Below, one piece after another: positions 1 to 8,473 of a stretch of DNA of 64,000 bases (positions within the stretch are counted from its first letter, which is position 1; the number at the start of each line of letters is the position of its first letter). This DNA comes from Pedobacter steynii. Its GTDB lineage: Bacteria > Bacteroidota > Bacteroidia > Sphingobacteriales > Sphingobacteriaceae. The notes below the pieces were generated by a model, which had not been told where the DNA came from, ran no database searches, and worked only from the letters and a program-made list of their open reading frames with translations. The position numbers and the translations under genes were made by a program. The stretch spans positions 558,001 through 622,000 of the forward strand of contig NZ_FNGY01000003.1 in assembly GCF_900103665.1 (NCBI RefSeq). Reading direction: 5' to 3'.

Positions 1-439
1 CCGTTCCCTTTTCTATGACCCAGGTCTTTCCATTTACATTTGTCGCAGTACCTGTCAGGGCATCGTACTCAGGTCCCCTGAGCATGTCGGTATTGGTTTG
101 AGCAATCACCACTTGTTTGGTCACAGAGGCAAATCCTTCCTTTGTAAAAACAGTGAGTTTTACGGTATAGGTGCCCGCTTCAGGATAAGCGGCACTGATG
201 GTATTCCCTTCTCCTGAGGTACCATTTCCAAGGTCCCAGATGGCCTTAAAGCCACCGGATTCATTTTTAAAATCTATGATATTTGCATTGGAAGCCTTGG
301 GGCTTGCGCTGAATTTTGCAGTCCCGGGTACAGCACCCTTATCTACGGGAAAGTCCGTCCGCTTACAGGATGCCATCATTAAGATCAGTCCTGCCAACAG
401 GCAAGTCCAGGATTTAATGGAGTGATATGGAGTTCTCAT
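1..439 (-). CDS. PKD-domain lipoprotein (3' end outside window)
   Basis: Read from an ATG at 437-439 and open to the left edge. The first ~25 residues form a lipoprotein signal ending in MMASCKR, so the protein is probably anchored in the outer membrane. Residues ~35-105 look like a PKD fold: FKNESGG, then WDLGNGT, then YPEAGTYTVKLTVF, which is the usual end strand of PKD domains. It lies 11 bp after the susD stop on the same strand, so it is the third gene of a susC-susD operon, the usual place for a surface glycan-binding protein or a PKD-bearing hydrolase. The part that would decide between binding protein and enzyme lies outside the window. Confidence 0.8.
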   Translation of the reverse strand, partial: MRTPYHSIKSWTCLLAGLILMMASCKRTDFPVDKGAVPGTAKFSASPKASNANIIDFKNESGGFKAIWDLGNGTSGEGNTISAAYPEAGTYTVKLTVFTKEGFASVTKQVVIAQTNTDMLRGPEYDALTGTATNVNGKTWVIEKGT

Positions 440-450
440 CTTCTTATTAA

Positions 451-1944
451 TTAATTATATCCAGGATTCTGTGTAATTCCGCCTTTAGTAAGGTCGATTT
501 CATCTTGAGGGATGGGTAAATGCTCGCTCTTTCCAACGGCAAATCCAGTCAAAGCAGCTGCTGCTTTCTTCGTGCGCACCAGGTCAAAGAAACGATGTCC
601 TTCGGTAGCCAGTTCCAGCCTTCGCTCGTTATAGATATTGTCGATGGTAGCCGGGACACTTGTCAGCCCGACCCTTGCTCTAACCAGATCCAGTAAGGTC
701 TGTGCTCTTCCCTGATCACCACCTGCACGAACCAAAGCTTCAGCTTCCATCAGATAGGTATCTGCAAGTCTGATTTCGATTTCATTGATCGGCCAATTTA
801 GCTCAGCAGTACCGCTTGTTGCCCTTACAGCTGCCAGGGGTGCATATTTTTTGATGAAATAATCGGTATTCTGATACCTTGCCGTATAGGTTGCTCCCTG
901 TGATTTTAAGTCCTTCCCGTCAATGATGGTAAAGGCAAACCGGGGATCGTTCTTCATGAAATCTACCAGACTTTCTGTTACCGGACAGAAGCCCCAGCCA
1001 TTGGAATAAAGTGGTCCGCTATAGCTGTCTGCTCCGATAAACTGAGGTGCAACATTACCTTCACCCCCATTTATAAAACCCCAGTCTCCCCATGCTGCAT
1101 TATTAGAATGTGGAATTTCGAGAATAGACTCTGCACTGAACTTATTTTTCGGATCAAATATATCCCCAAAATTTGGAAGCAGCTGATATCCGTAATTGCT
1201 GTTAACGTCTTTTAATAAGCTTGCTGCCTCAGTCATCTTCGCGTTTTCATTGGAATACAACAAGACTTTTCCGAGTAAAGCTTTTGCTGCTCCCTGAGAG
1301 ATTCTGCCTTTTTCTGTGGCTGCTACAGACGCAGGTAAAGCAGAAAATGCTTCCCTCAGGTCTTTTTCAATCTGCGTGTAAACCAATGCAGGATCAACCT
1401 GTTTCTGCGTATAAAGTTCGCTGGTTTCCAACATCTTTGTGATCAATGGAACCCGTCCAAAAAAGCGTACCAGATCGAAGTAAAAATAAGCCCGCAGGAA
1501 TTTTGCCTCTGCGGCCACACGTGTTTTAAAAGCAGGAGTTAAAGAAGTGTTGAGTTCCATTTTGGCCAGCAATATATTTGCCCTGTAAACCCCTGTAAAG
1601 TTTTTACTCCACAAGCCTACCTGCGGTCCCACCCTGGAATCCATTTTAAAATTATCAAAAGCAACCCAGTTTGGCTGATCGGAAGGACTACTTCCACCCG
1701 CATAACAATCATCTGAGGCCGCGCTCAGCAGCGGCATTTTCATCGTATATCCTCCTGAGTTCCCCCATTGCATCACATCATAAGTGGCAATCAGGCCCTG
1801 ATATACTTCTCCATCGGTTTTATAAAAATTCCCTTCCAAAGCGGTCCCTCTGGGTGCCACTTCTAAAAAATCCTTCTTGCAGGACGTTCCCGCTTGCATG
1901 ATCACTACAATAGCGATTGCATATTTTATTTTATTGAATGTCAT
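451..1944 (-). CDS. SusD/RagB family nutrient-binding lipoprotein
   Basis: A 497-residue surface lipoprotein that would cap the SusC channel next to it and bind its oligomeric ligand. The N-terminus is a lipoprotein signal ending at about Cys22 (AGTSCKKDF). The SusD-like N-terminal region (FLEVAPRG, then YRANILLAKM and AEAKFLRAYFYFDLVRFFG) and the C-terminal RagB region (ERRLELATEGHRFFDLVR near 450) are both present. The length is normal for the family. It starts 16 bp after susC and is followed by a PKD lipoprotein. The substrate cannot be read from the sequence. Confidence 0.95.
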   Translation of the reverse strand: MTFNKIKYAIAIVVIMQAGTSCKKDFLEVAPRGTALEGNFYKTDGEVYQGLIATYDVMQWGNSGGYTMKMPLLSAASDDCYAGGSSPSDQPNWVAFDNFKMDSRVGPQVGLWSKNFTGVYRANILLAKMELNTSLTPAFKTRVAAEAKFLRAYFYFDLVRFFGRVPLITKMLETSELYTQKQVDPALVYTQIEKDLREAFSALPASVAATEKGRISQGAAKALLGKVLLYSNENAKMTEAASLLKDVNSNYGYQLLPNFGDIFDPKNKFSAESILEIPHSNNAAWGDWGFINGGEGNVAPQFIGADSYSGPLYSNGWGFCPVTESLVDFMKNDPRFAFTIIDGKDLKSQGATYTARYQNTDYFIKKYAPLAAVRATSGTAELNWPINEIEIRLADTYLMEAEALVRAGGDQGRAQTLLDLVRARVGLTSVPATIDNIYNERRLELATEGHRFFDLVRTKKAAAALTGFAVGKSEHLPIPQDEIDLTKGGITQNPGYN

Positions 1945-1960
1945 AATTTCTCTTTTTAAG

Positions 1961-4900
1961 TTAGAAACCTAAGTTTAAGCCAATGAAAAAAGTTCTTGCC
2001 TGAGGGTAATAACCACGATCAATACCAAAACTGCCCCCACCGATCTCCGGATCGTAGCCATTGTATCTGGTTAACGTTAACAGGTTATTGGCCATCGCAT
2101 AGATCCTTACTTTATCCAGACCAGCTTTCTTACTCATCAACTTTGGAATTGTATAGCCAAGCTGTACCGTTTTGATCCTGAAATAATCACCATTTTCTAT
2201 AAACATTTTAGACACCCTCCCGAAATTCTGATTGGCATCATCGGTGGTTAACCTGGGAAAAGAATTGGTAGACCCTTCACCAGTCCACCTTCCTAAGGCT
2301 TCGGTGGTATAATTTGAAGAAGGAAGGTCAAACCGGCGTAAGCCATTAAAAATCTGATTTCCGGCAACGCCCTGCCCAAAGATCAGAAAGTCAAATCCTT
2401 TCCAGGCTGCAGACAGCGTTAAGCCATAACTAAAATCAGGGGTCGGATCTCCGATAAATTCTCTGTCAGCATCGTTGATTTTTCCATCTCCGTTGAGATC
2501 TGCAAAACGGATATCGCCGGGTTTTGCATCTGGCTGAATGGGATTTCCTGCCGCATTTTTATAATTTGCCACATCTGCGGTATTCTGAAACAAACCTTCA
2601 GAGCGGTATCCATAAAAGGATCCGATGGCATGTCCAACCGCAGTTCTTGTCAGCTCTAATTGTTGAGGAGTGATCCTTGCACCAGTAAGAAATTCCTTGT
2701 CCTCACCCAGAAAATCAATCCTGTTTTTTATAAATGTGGCATTGGCATTGGCTTTAAAACTAACCTCTCCTACCGTTTTGGAATATCCCATTTCAAACTC
2801 AATCCCTTTATTTGTCAGGGTTGCAATATTGCCTATCGGTCCGTTATTCCCCACATAAAGCGGTACCCTTACATCCAACAGCATATCTGTCGTCTTTTTT
2901 GTAAATACGTCTGCGGTGAAAGTAAATGTATTGAACAGAACTGCATCCAATCCAATATTTGTAGAGGTCGTTTCCTCCCATTTAAGATCGGGGTTTGACA
3001 AAGCATTAGGACTTACCCCATTTACCAGAACAGGAAGCAGGCCAGTACCTACACTATAGTTTCGGCCTCCGCTTACCGTAGATAAATACCTGAAATCACC
3101 AATCCTGTCGTTCCCGGTTACCCCATAAGAGCCTCTGAATTTCAACAGGCTGATCACTTTGTTTTCAGGAAAAAACGCTTCTTTGGAAGCTACCCATCCA
3201 AGGGATACTGATGGAAAATAGCCATATTTATTGTTTGGACCAAAACGGGAAGAACCATCTCTCCGGATGACCCCGGTAAACAAGTACCTTTCTTTAAAAT
3301 CATAGGTAACACGTCCAAACAATGAACTGAGTGTACTCAGGTATTCACCGCCGTAAAAGTTATTATCCAAACGGGCCACCGGAAATTGTAACGACGCATC
3401 TTTCAGGTTATTCACGGGGATCCCTTCTTTCAGACCTCCCAGGTTTTCGCCCTTATTCTTTTGTGCGGACATACCGGCAAGAACCTGGAAATGATGGTCG
3501 CCAATAGTCCCTGAATAGGTCGCTGTATTCTCCTGGGTCCAGAAAAGTCCCCGGTTCATATTACGTGTATAAGCATTCAGTTTTAACTCCGTGGTCGGCG
3601 ACAAGTAAAAAACGGGTCTGAAACTCTGGTCTCCCCAAAAGGCAAGGTCTACCCCACCTGAAGAGCGCAATTTGAGGCCTTTCAAAGGTTCTACTTCCAA
3701 AAATAAATTGGCTACGATTTTATCTGACCAATTGTTTCCCTGTGCGACTGCCAATGCGCCCAAAGGGTTTAAAATTTCCGACTGGGCATATGGGGAAATC
3801 CCGTAAGGAAAACCTTCGCTGTTTCTAACCACCGGAAAGTTGGAATATGGAGGAGCATTAAACTTCGCCGGATCACGCTCTACTGCAGGCGTTATCGGAT
3901 CCATATTAATTGCCCTTACCAGAGGGCTCCCATACTCATCATTTGTAGCTACACCAATGCTATTAATCCTGGTATAACCGATATTGTTTCCAAAAGTGAT
4001 GGCATCGGTAATTTTATGCTGTGAGTTAAATCTTGCTGTAAAACGTTTATATCTTGAGTTTTTACTCGCTACAATCCCCTCCTGATCAAAATAACCAAGG
4101 GAACTAAAATAGGTAGACCTTGCCGATCCGCCCTGAAAACTCAATTCCTGATTGTGCCAAAGGGCACTATTGTTAAAGACTTCCGATTGCCAGTCCGTCC
4201 CCTCGCCCAGCGCAGCAGGATCCGGAAACCTGATCGCAGTTGCAGGATTTGCAGCCTTGGAACCTGCTACAGCGGCTTCATTATAAAGGGTTGCATATTG
4301 GGCGGCATTCAGCAGTTTAAGCTTATGGTCTGGTGCCTGGGTACCTACAAAACCATTGTAATTTACCCGGATTTTCCCATCCGTATCCTTTCCTTTTTTC
4401 GTGGTAACCAGTACGACTCCATTCCCACCTCTTGCTCCGTAAATGGAAGCCGATGCAGCGTCTTTTAGTACTTCTATAGATTCGATATCTGATTGGCTCA
4501 GGTAATCAATTCCACCATCTACCTGAACGCCGTCTACGATAAAGAGTGCGTCGCTATTGCCAATAGTTGTTGTTCCTCTGATTCTCAGGGTGGCTCCCGA
4601 TCCCGGCTGTCCGGAAGCACCGGTGATGGTGAGTCCGGCGGTTCTACCTTGTAGCGACTGCTCTATTCTCGTTACCGGCATGTTTTCCAAATCTGAAGCT
4701 TTTACACTGGAAATGGCACCTGTAACCACACTTTTCTTTTGTGTACCGTAACCGATTACGACAATTTCATTTAGTGAAGTTTCATCTCCTGTCAAAGATA
4801 CATCGAGGGTAGTCCCTGATACGGTAATGATCTGAGGTTTCATCCCCAACTGACGAAATTCGAGTTTTGCACCCGGTGCTGCGGTGATGGCATACCTTCC

Positions 4901-5080
4901 TGCGGCATCTGTGCTGGTGGCTTTCGAAGTCCCTTGTACTGTGACGGTAACACCCGGCAATGGTTGCCCATTTGCTTTCTCGGTTACCTTGCCCGTTACT
5001 GTTACTTCTTGTGCCCTGGAGGCAAAGGGGGAAATAAGTAAACAGCACGCGAAGAAAATAAGAGTAATACTTCTTTTCAT
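1961..5080 (-). CDS. SusC/RagA family TonB-linked outer membrane channel
   Basis: A 1039-residue TonB-dependent transporter. A signal peptide (residues 1-23) is followed by a carboxypeptidase-regulatory-like domain (~25-100), a plug with the SusC signature NEIVVIGYGTQKKS (~105) and the motif SIEVLKDAASASIYGARG (~205), and a long 22-strand-type barrel. The end FFIGLNLGF carries the expected C-terminal phenylalanine. A family-typical motif ADLNGDGKINDADREFIG sits near 870. It forms an operon with susD and the PKD lipoprotein. A TAnnTTTG-type -7 element and a short leader hairpin lie upstream. With the propeller regulator next door, this looks like an inducible uptake system of unknown substrate. 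Confidence 0.95.
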   Translation of the reverse strand: MKRSITLIFFACCLLISPFASRAQEVTVTGKVTEKANGQPLPGVTVTVQGTSKATSTDAAGRYAITAAPGAKLEFRQLGMKPQIITVSGTTLDVSLTGDETSLNEIVVIGYGTQKKSVVTGAISSVKASDLENMPVTRIEQSLQGRTAGLTITGASGQPGSGATLRIRGTTTIGNSDALFIVDGVQVDGGIDYLSQSDIESIEVLKDAASASIYGARGGNGVVLVTTKKGKDTDGKIRVNYNGFVGTQAPDHKLKLLNAAQYATLYNEAAVAGSKAANPATAIRFPDPAALGEGTDWQSEVFNNSALWHNQELSFQGGSARSTYFSSLGYFDQEGIVASKNSRYKRFTARFNSQHKITDAITFGNNIGYTRINSIGVATNDEYGSPLVRAINMDPITPAVERDPAKFNAPPYSNFPVVRNSEGFPYGISPYAQSEILNPLGALAVAQGNNWSDKIVANLFLEVEPLKGLKLRSSGGVDLAFWGDQSFRPVFYLSPTTELKLNAYTRNMNRGLFWTQENTATYSGTIGDHHFQVLAGMSAQKNKGENLGGLKEGIPVNNLKDASLQFPVARLDNNFYGGEYLSTLSSLFGRVTYDFKERYLFTGVIRRDGSSRFGPNNKYGYFPSVSLGWVASKEAFFPENKVISLLKFRGSYGVTGNDRIGDFRYLSTVSGGRNYSVGTGLLPVLVNGVSPNALSNPDLKWEETTSTNIGLDAVLFNTFTFTADVFTKKTTDMLLDVRVPLYVGNNGPIGNIATLTNKGIEFEMGYSKTVGEVSFKANANATFIKNRIDFLGEDKEFLTGARITPQQLELTRTAVGHAIGSFYGYRSEGLFQNTADVANYKNAAGNPIQPDAKPGDIRFADLNGDGKINDADREFIGDPTPDFSYGLTLSAAWKGFDFLIFGQGVAGNQIFNGLRRFDLPSSNYTTEALGRWTGEGSTNSFPRLTTDDANQNFGRVSKMFIENGDYFRIKTVQLGYTIPKLMSKKAGLDKVRIYAMANNLLTLTRYNGYDPEIGGGSFGIDRGYYPQARTFFIGLNLGF

Positions 5081-5117
5081 ACGATTTAATTTAGGTTAGT
5101 TAATATTTGGTTAGCTG

Positions 5118-5138
5118 GCCGGTGCATTTTACACCGGC
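5118..5138 (-). promoter_or_regulatory. Hairpin in the susC leader
   Basis: A perfect 7-bp inverted repeat (GCCGGTG / CACCGGC) with a 7-nt loop, 38 bp before the first susC start codon. It is not followed by a T run, so it is not a standard terminator. If the -7 element at 5144-5151 is used, the hairpin lies at the very 5' end of the susC transcript, where it could protect the RNA or affect translation. Confidence 0.5.
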
Positions 5139-5143
5139 AGAAT

Positions 5144-5151
5144 CAAATCTA
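5144..5151 (-). promoter_or_regulatory. Possible -7 element for susC (TAGATTTG)
   Basis: On the minus strand this reads TAGATTTG and matches the Bacteroidota -7 consensus TAnnTTTG. It lies 63 bp before the susC start. No clear TTTG was found 19 bp further upstream, which fits a promoter that needs an activator, but this is inference. Confidence 0.4.
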
Positions 5152-5297
5152 TACCAGGAGGGAATTATTTGTATAAACAAGTAGGCCTACACCGCCACTA
5201 CAGCAGCCAGAGAAGTAGGAAAACAGCTTTCCAACAGCCCCTACATTACTACTACATCAAATATTCAACAACCTAAATAACAAGAACTTAAAACAAA

Positions 5298-8219
5298 TCA
5301 ACCTGTTACATCAGACCTAAAGATCGTGATGAGAAAATCATACAGGTTAGTTTCCGGCTGCAGGCGCAGCTTTTTCCTCAAACGGTAACGGCCTACCTCT
5401 ACTGCCTTGATGGTGATGTTCATCAGCTGTGCAATTTCTTTGGTAGAAAGATTCATTTTCAGGTAAGCACTCAGCTTGAGCTCATTGGGGGTAAGGTCCG
5501 GATACAGATCCTTGAGTTTATTAAAAAAGCCGGCATTTACAGAGTTGAAATGCATAGAGAAATTATCCCAGTCCTGATCGCTCTTTTCTACATCACGGAT
5601 CAGGCGGATCAGGTGCCGGAAACTTGGAGAGCTATCGTTGATATCATGGTTTTTAATGACATTGGAGATCACATTTTTAATCTTAGCCAGGACCTCTCCC
5701 CTTTGCACAAGATGCATGGTCATGGTCGACAATTCCCGGTTTTTATAATCCACATCTGCCTCCAGCTTTTCATACTCCAGCCGGACAATTTCCTTTTCTG
5801 AACGCTCCATTTCCAGCAGGTGCAGGTAACTGAGTTTTGCCTGCGCAATGCGGTGTTTCTTTTTCTGCCATTTAAATAAAAGGTACATGATGAGGCCAAA
5901 CACCACTGCATAAAGGAGGCACATCCAGATACTCTGGTACCAGGCCGGTAATACTTCGAAAGTATAGGAAACAGGTTCAGATTCATTACCAATGCTATTT
6001 CTTGCCTTTACGTTAAAGGTGTACTTCCCGGCGGGCAGATTGGTATAGTCTTTTTCAGTCTTTTGCAGCCATGGCGACCAGCTCTTATCGAAACCGACCA
6101 GCTGGTAACTAAACTCGATGTTCTTGCGGTGTTCAAACAAGGTGGAGGAATATTCGAAATGCAGGGAATTGAAAGCATTGGCTAACCTCAGCGTCCCGGA
6201 GAGGTCTTGTGAGTTGCTGATCACCTCGTTCTTCATAAAATAGCCACCAAAAATCAAACTATCCGTTTTTCCGATTAACCGGATATTTCCAATCACCACC
6301 TGAGGCCTGGAAATATTATCCAGGTATTTGGTATAATTCAGGTGATAAGCTCCTTTATTTGCGCCTATAAATACATTCTCAGCATTCATCACATAAATGG
6401 ATTCAAAACCACCAACCACCTTTCCATCCAACTGAGGAAAATAATGAATAGAAAAAGGACGGTTTCCATGAGGCTGTGTAAAATCGAGCACGCCCACTTT
6501 TTTATTGGAGATAAACCAGACATTTCCTTTAGCATCCTCCTTTAAATATTGAATAGGCATTCCTTTAAAGGCACTATTGAGCAAGGGAAAAGGTGCAAAT
6601 CTATTTTTAGCTGCATCATACTCATATGCCCCATTTTCGGTAGCGATCACAATCCTGTTTTTGAGCTTAAACACATAATTGTACATAAACGAAGGGAGCC
6701 CATGTTTATCATTATACACGTCTTGTTTAATGATCTTTTTATAGTCAGCAGAGAGCTCAAATTTATATACCCCATGATAAGGATGAGAGGCCCAAATGTG
6801 GTTATCGTTATCAAAAGCAATGAACCTTAAAGACTCTGTGATTCCTTCTACCTTGTTTCCATTGATGAAATTTCCGTTCTGATAACTGATTTTTTGAAGT
6901 CCGAGATAAGAGCCTGCAATAATGTCTGCAGATGGAAAAACATTGGATACCGGCTGAAACAACCAGGTTCCCGGCACCGAATAAATCTGCCGGGCTACTT
7001 CTCCTTCAATAACCGAAAAACCATCCTCATGTCCCATCAGCAGATGATTGTTCAGTTCAGCCAGACTCCAAACCTGTCCTTTGGTGTTTTGAACTTCAGA
7101 AAACATTCCTTTGGAGAGACTGAGGTCTTTGACACCAGATTCTACAGCTGTTACATAAAGCCCATTTGAAGTCCCGATATAGAGGCGGTTATTGAATCCG
7201 GCCACAGCATAACTGGTAATCTGTTTACTTTTATCAGGAAAAATATTCTTAACGGCGCTATTGATTGCGATATAATCAATGCCATCATCCAGTGCCAGCC
7301 ACAGATTTTTATTCCGATCAATAATACAGCCCCTCACGTTATTATTCTGCAGGCCATCCCTATAGGTATACCGTTGTATCAGCTTCCCTGCTTTATTGAT
7401 GATGATTACCCCTCCAGAGGTTGTCCCTATCAGATACTTTTCTCCCTCAATTCGCTTTGCATAATAAATCCGGTCATTATAAAAAACGCCATCAAGCATT
7501 GTTTTCTTCGCAATGAGTTTTCGGTCATGCATCAGGAACAACCCATTCTTTAAGGTGGAAACCAATAAAGTGTCCTGAGCATATTCCATAATTGCAGTCA
7601 CTACAGAATTGTTCAGTATAGGATCCGTGCAATAGGGCTTCCATACATTATCTTCGTAGACCATCAGCCCTTTTCCTTTGGCATGTGCAAACAGCTGTCC
7701 TTTTGCCTGGCCGACAAACTCCCAGGAAATTTCCGGTTTGTAGACCTTTACGGCTCCATCTTTATAATGGATAATAGCGGTCGTGGTTCTGAAAACCACT
7801 TCATCATTTAAAATCGTTAAGTTCCAGACATCGGCAAATTTTCGGTATTTCTCCGGAATCATTGGAACAATGGAATGGTATCTTAATACCCCCTGCCCAT
7901 CAGGAAAAAAATAGCCCAGTTCATCTTGTCCACCAACAAAAATCCGATTCTTAGCATCGATCTCTACTGAACGTACCGATGTAAAATTAGGGAGCCTCAT
8001 CAGGTTCCAAAACGCGCCGTTAAAACTGAGTAAGCCTTCATTATTCCCAAAATACAAAATTCCGTTTTTATCCTGGGCGACGTCCCAGTTTTGAATTCCG
8101 GCCTTATACTGTTCGTTATTATAATTTATAATCTGCGGGCTCGCCATTTGATCCTGAGCGGATCCAACTCCAATAAAACAAAAAAACAAAAGTGTAAACA
8201 GCAGTAAAGCTTTTCCCAT
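5298..8219 (-). CDS. Membrane-bound propeller regulator with Y_Y_Y domain and LuxR-type HTH
   Basis: A 973-residue predicted one-component regulator. A signal peptide (1-21) leads into a periplasmic part made of two-component-regulator-propeller repeats (for example QDKNGILYFGNNEGLLSF and DRNKNLWLALDDGIDYI). A Y_Y_Y domain (~690-750, ending in LPAGKYTFNVKARNSIGN) and one membrane segment (~760-785) follow, then a charged coiled-coil (~790-840). The C-terminal helix-turn-helix (~900-950, LTPNELKLSAYLKMNLSTKE) is of the LuxR/GerE type. There is no histidine kinase or receiver domain, so the signal would have to cross the membrane directly to the DNA-binding end. It lies just upstream of a susC-susD operon on the same strand and is its likely regulator. 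Confidence 0.85.
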   Translation of the reverse strand: MGKALLLFTLLFFCFIGVGSAQDQMASPQIINYNNEQYKAGIQNWDVAQDKNGILYFGNNEGLLSFNGAFWNLMRLPNFTSVRSVEIDAKNRIFVGGQDELGYFFPDGQGVLRYHSIVPMIPEKYRKFADVWNLTILNDEVVFRTTTAIIHYKDGAVKVYKPEISWEFVGQAKGQLFAHAKGKGLMVYEDNVWKPYCTDPILNNSVVTAIMEYAQDTLLVSTLKNGLFLMHDRKLIAKKTMLDGVFYNDRIYYAKRIEGEKYLIGTTSGGVIIINKAGKLIQRYTYRDGLQNNNVRGCIIDRNKNLWLALDDGIDYIAINSAVKNIFPDKSKQITSYAVAGFNNRLYIGTSNGLYVTAVESGVKDLSLSKGMFSEVQNTKGQVWSLAELNNHLLMGHEDGFSVIEGEVARQIYSVPGTWLFQPVSNVFPSADIIAGSYLGLQKISYQNGNFINGNKVEGITESLRFIAFDNDNHIWASHPYHGVYKFELSADYKKIIKQDVYNDKHGLPSFMYNYVFKLKNRIVIATENGAYEYDAAKNRFAPFPLLNSAFKGMPIQYLKEDAKGNVWFISNKKVGVLDFTQPHGNRPFSIHYFPQLDGKVVGGFESIYVMNAENVFIGANKGAYHLNYTKYLDNISRPQVVIGNIRLIGKTDSLIFGGYFMKNEVISNSQDLSGTLRLANAFNSLHFEYSSTLFEHRKNIEFSYQLVGFDKSWSPWLQKTEKDYTNLPAGKYTFNVKARNSIGNESEPVSYTFEVLPAWYQSIWMCLLYAVVFGLIMYLLFKWQKKKHRIAQAKLSYLHLLEMERSEKEIVRLEYEKLEADVDYKNRELSTMTMHLVQRGEVLAKIKNVISNVIKNHDINDSSPSFRHLIRLIRDVEKSDQDWDNFSMHFNSVNAGFFNKLKDLYPDLTPNELKLSAYLKMNLSTKEIAQLMNITIKAVEVGRYRLRKKLRLQPETNLYDFLITIFRSDVTG

Positions 8220-8236
8220 AAATGATCGCGCAAAAA

Positions 8237-8274
8237 AAATCCGTATAATGACTAATAAGCCAAAATACGGATTT
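8237..8274 (-). terminator. Terminator-like hairpin just ahead of the propeller regulator
   Basis: A perfect 10-bp inverted repeat (AAATCCGTAT / ATACGGATTT) with an 18-nt loop. On the minus strand it is followed directly by eight T, the form of an intrinsic terminator. It ends 17 bp before the regulator ATG and begins 200 bp after the upstream gene's stop. It could end the upstream transcript or act as an attenuator in the regulator leader. Confidence 0.6.
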
Positions 8275-8473
8275 TAAGGTAGATAACACTGCTTAAATTC
8301 AACCCCTGCCCCCTCCCCAGGCAATGCTGGAGTTGAATTGGAACTTCCGGACCAAGATTAAAAACCTTAGCCCAGAATTTCCCCAACAAAATCAGTGTCT
8401 GCGAGAAGGCTTCGGAACATTTGCCCCCTTCAGGGCAAAGATTCCAGCCTTTGAGCAGCGCACTTATTTTGTC

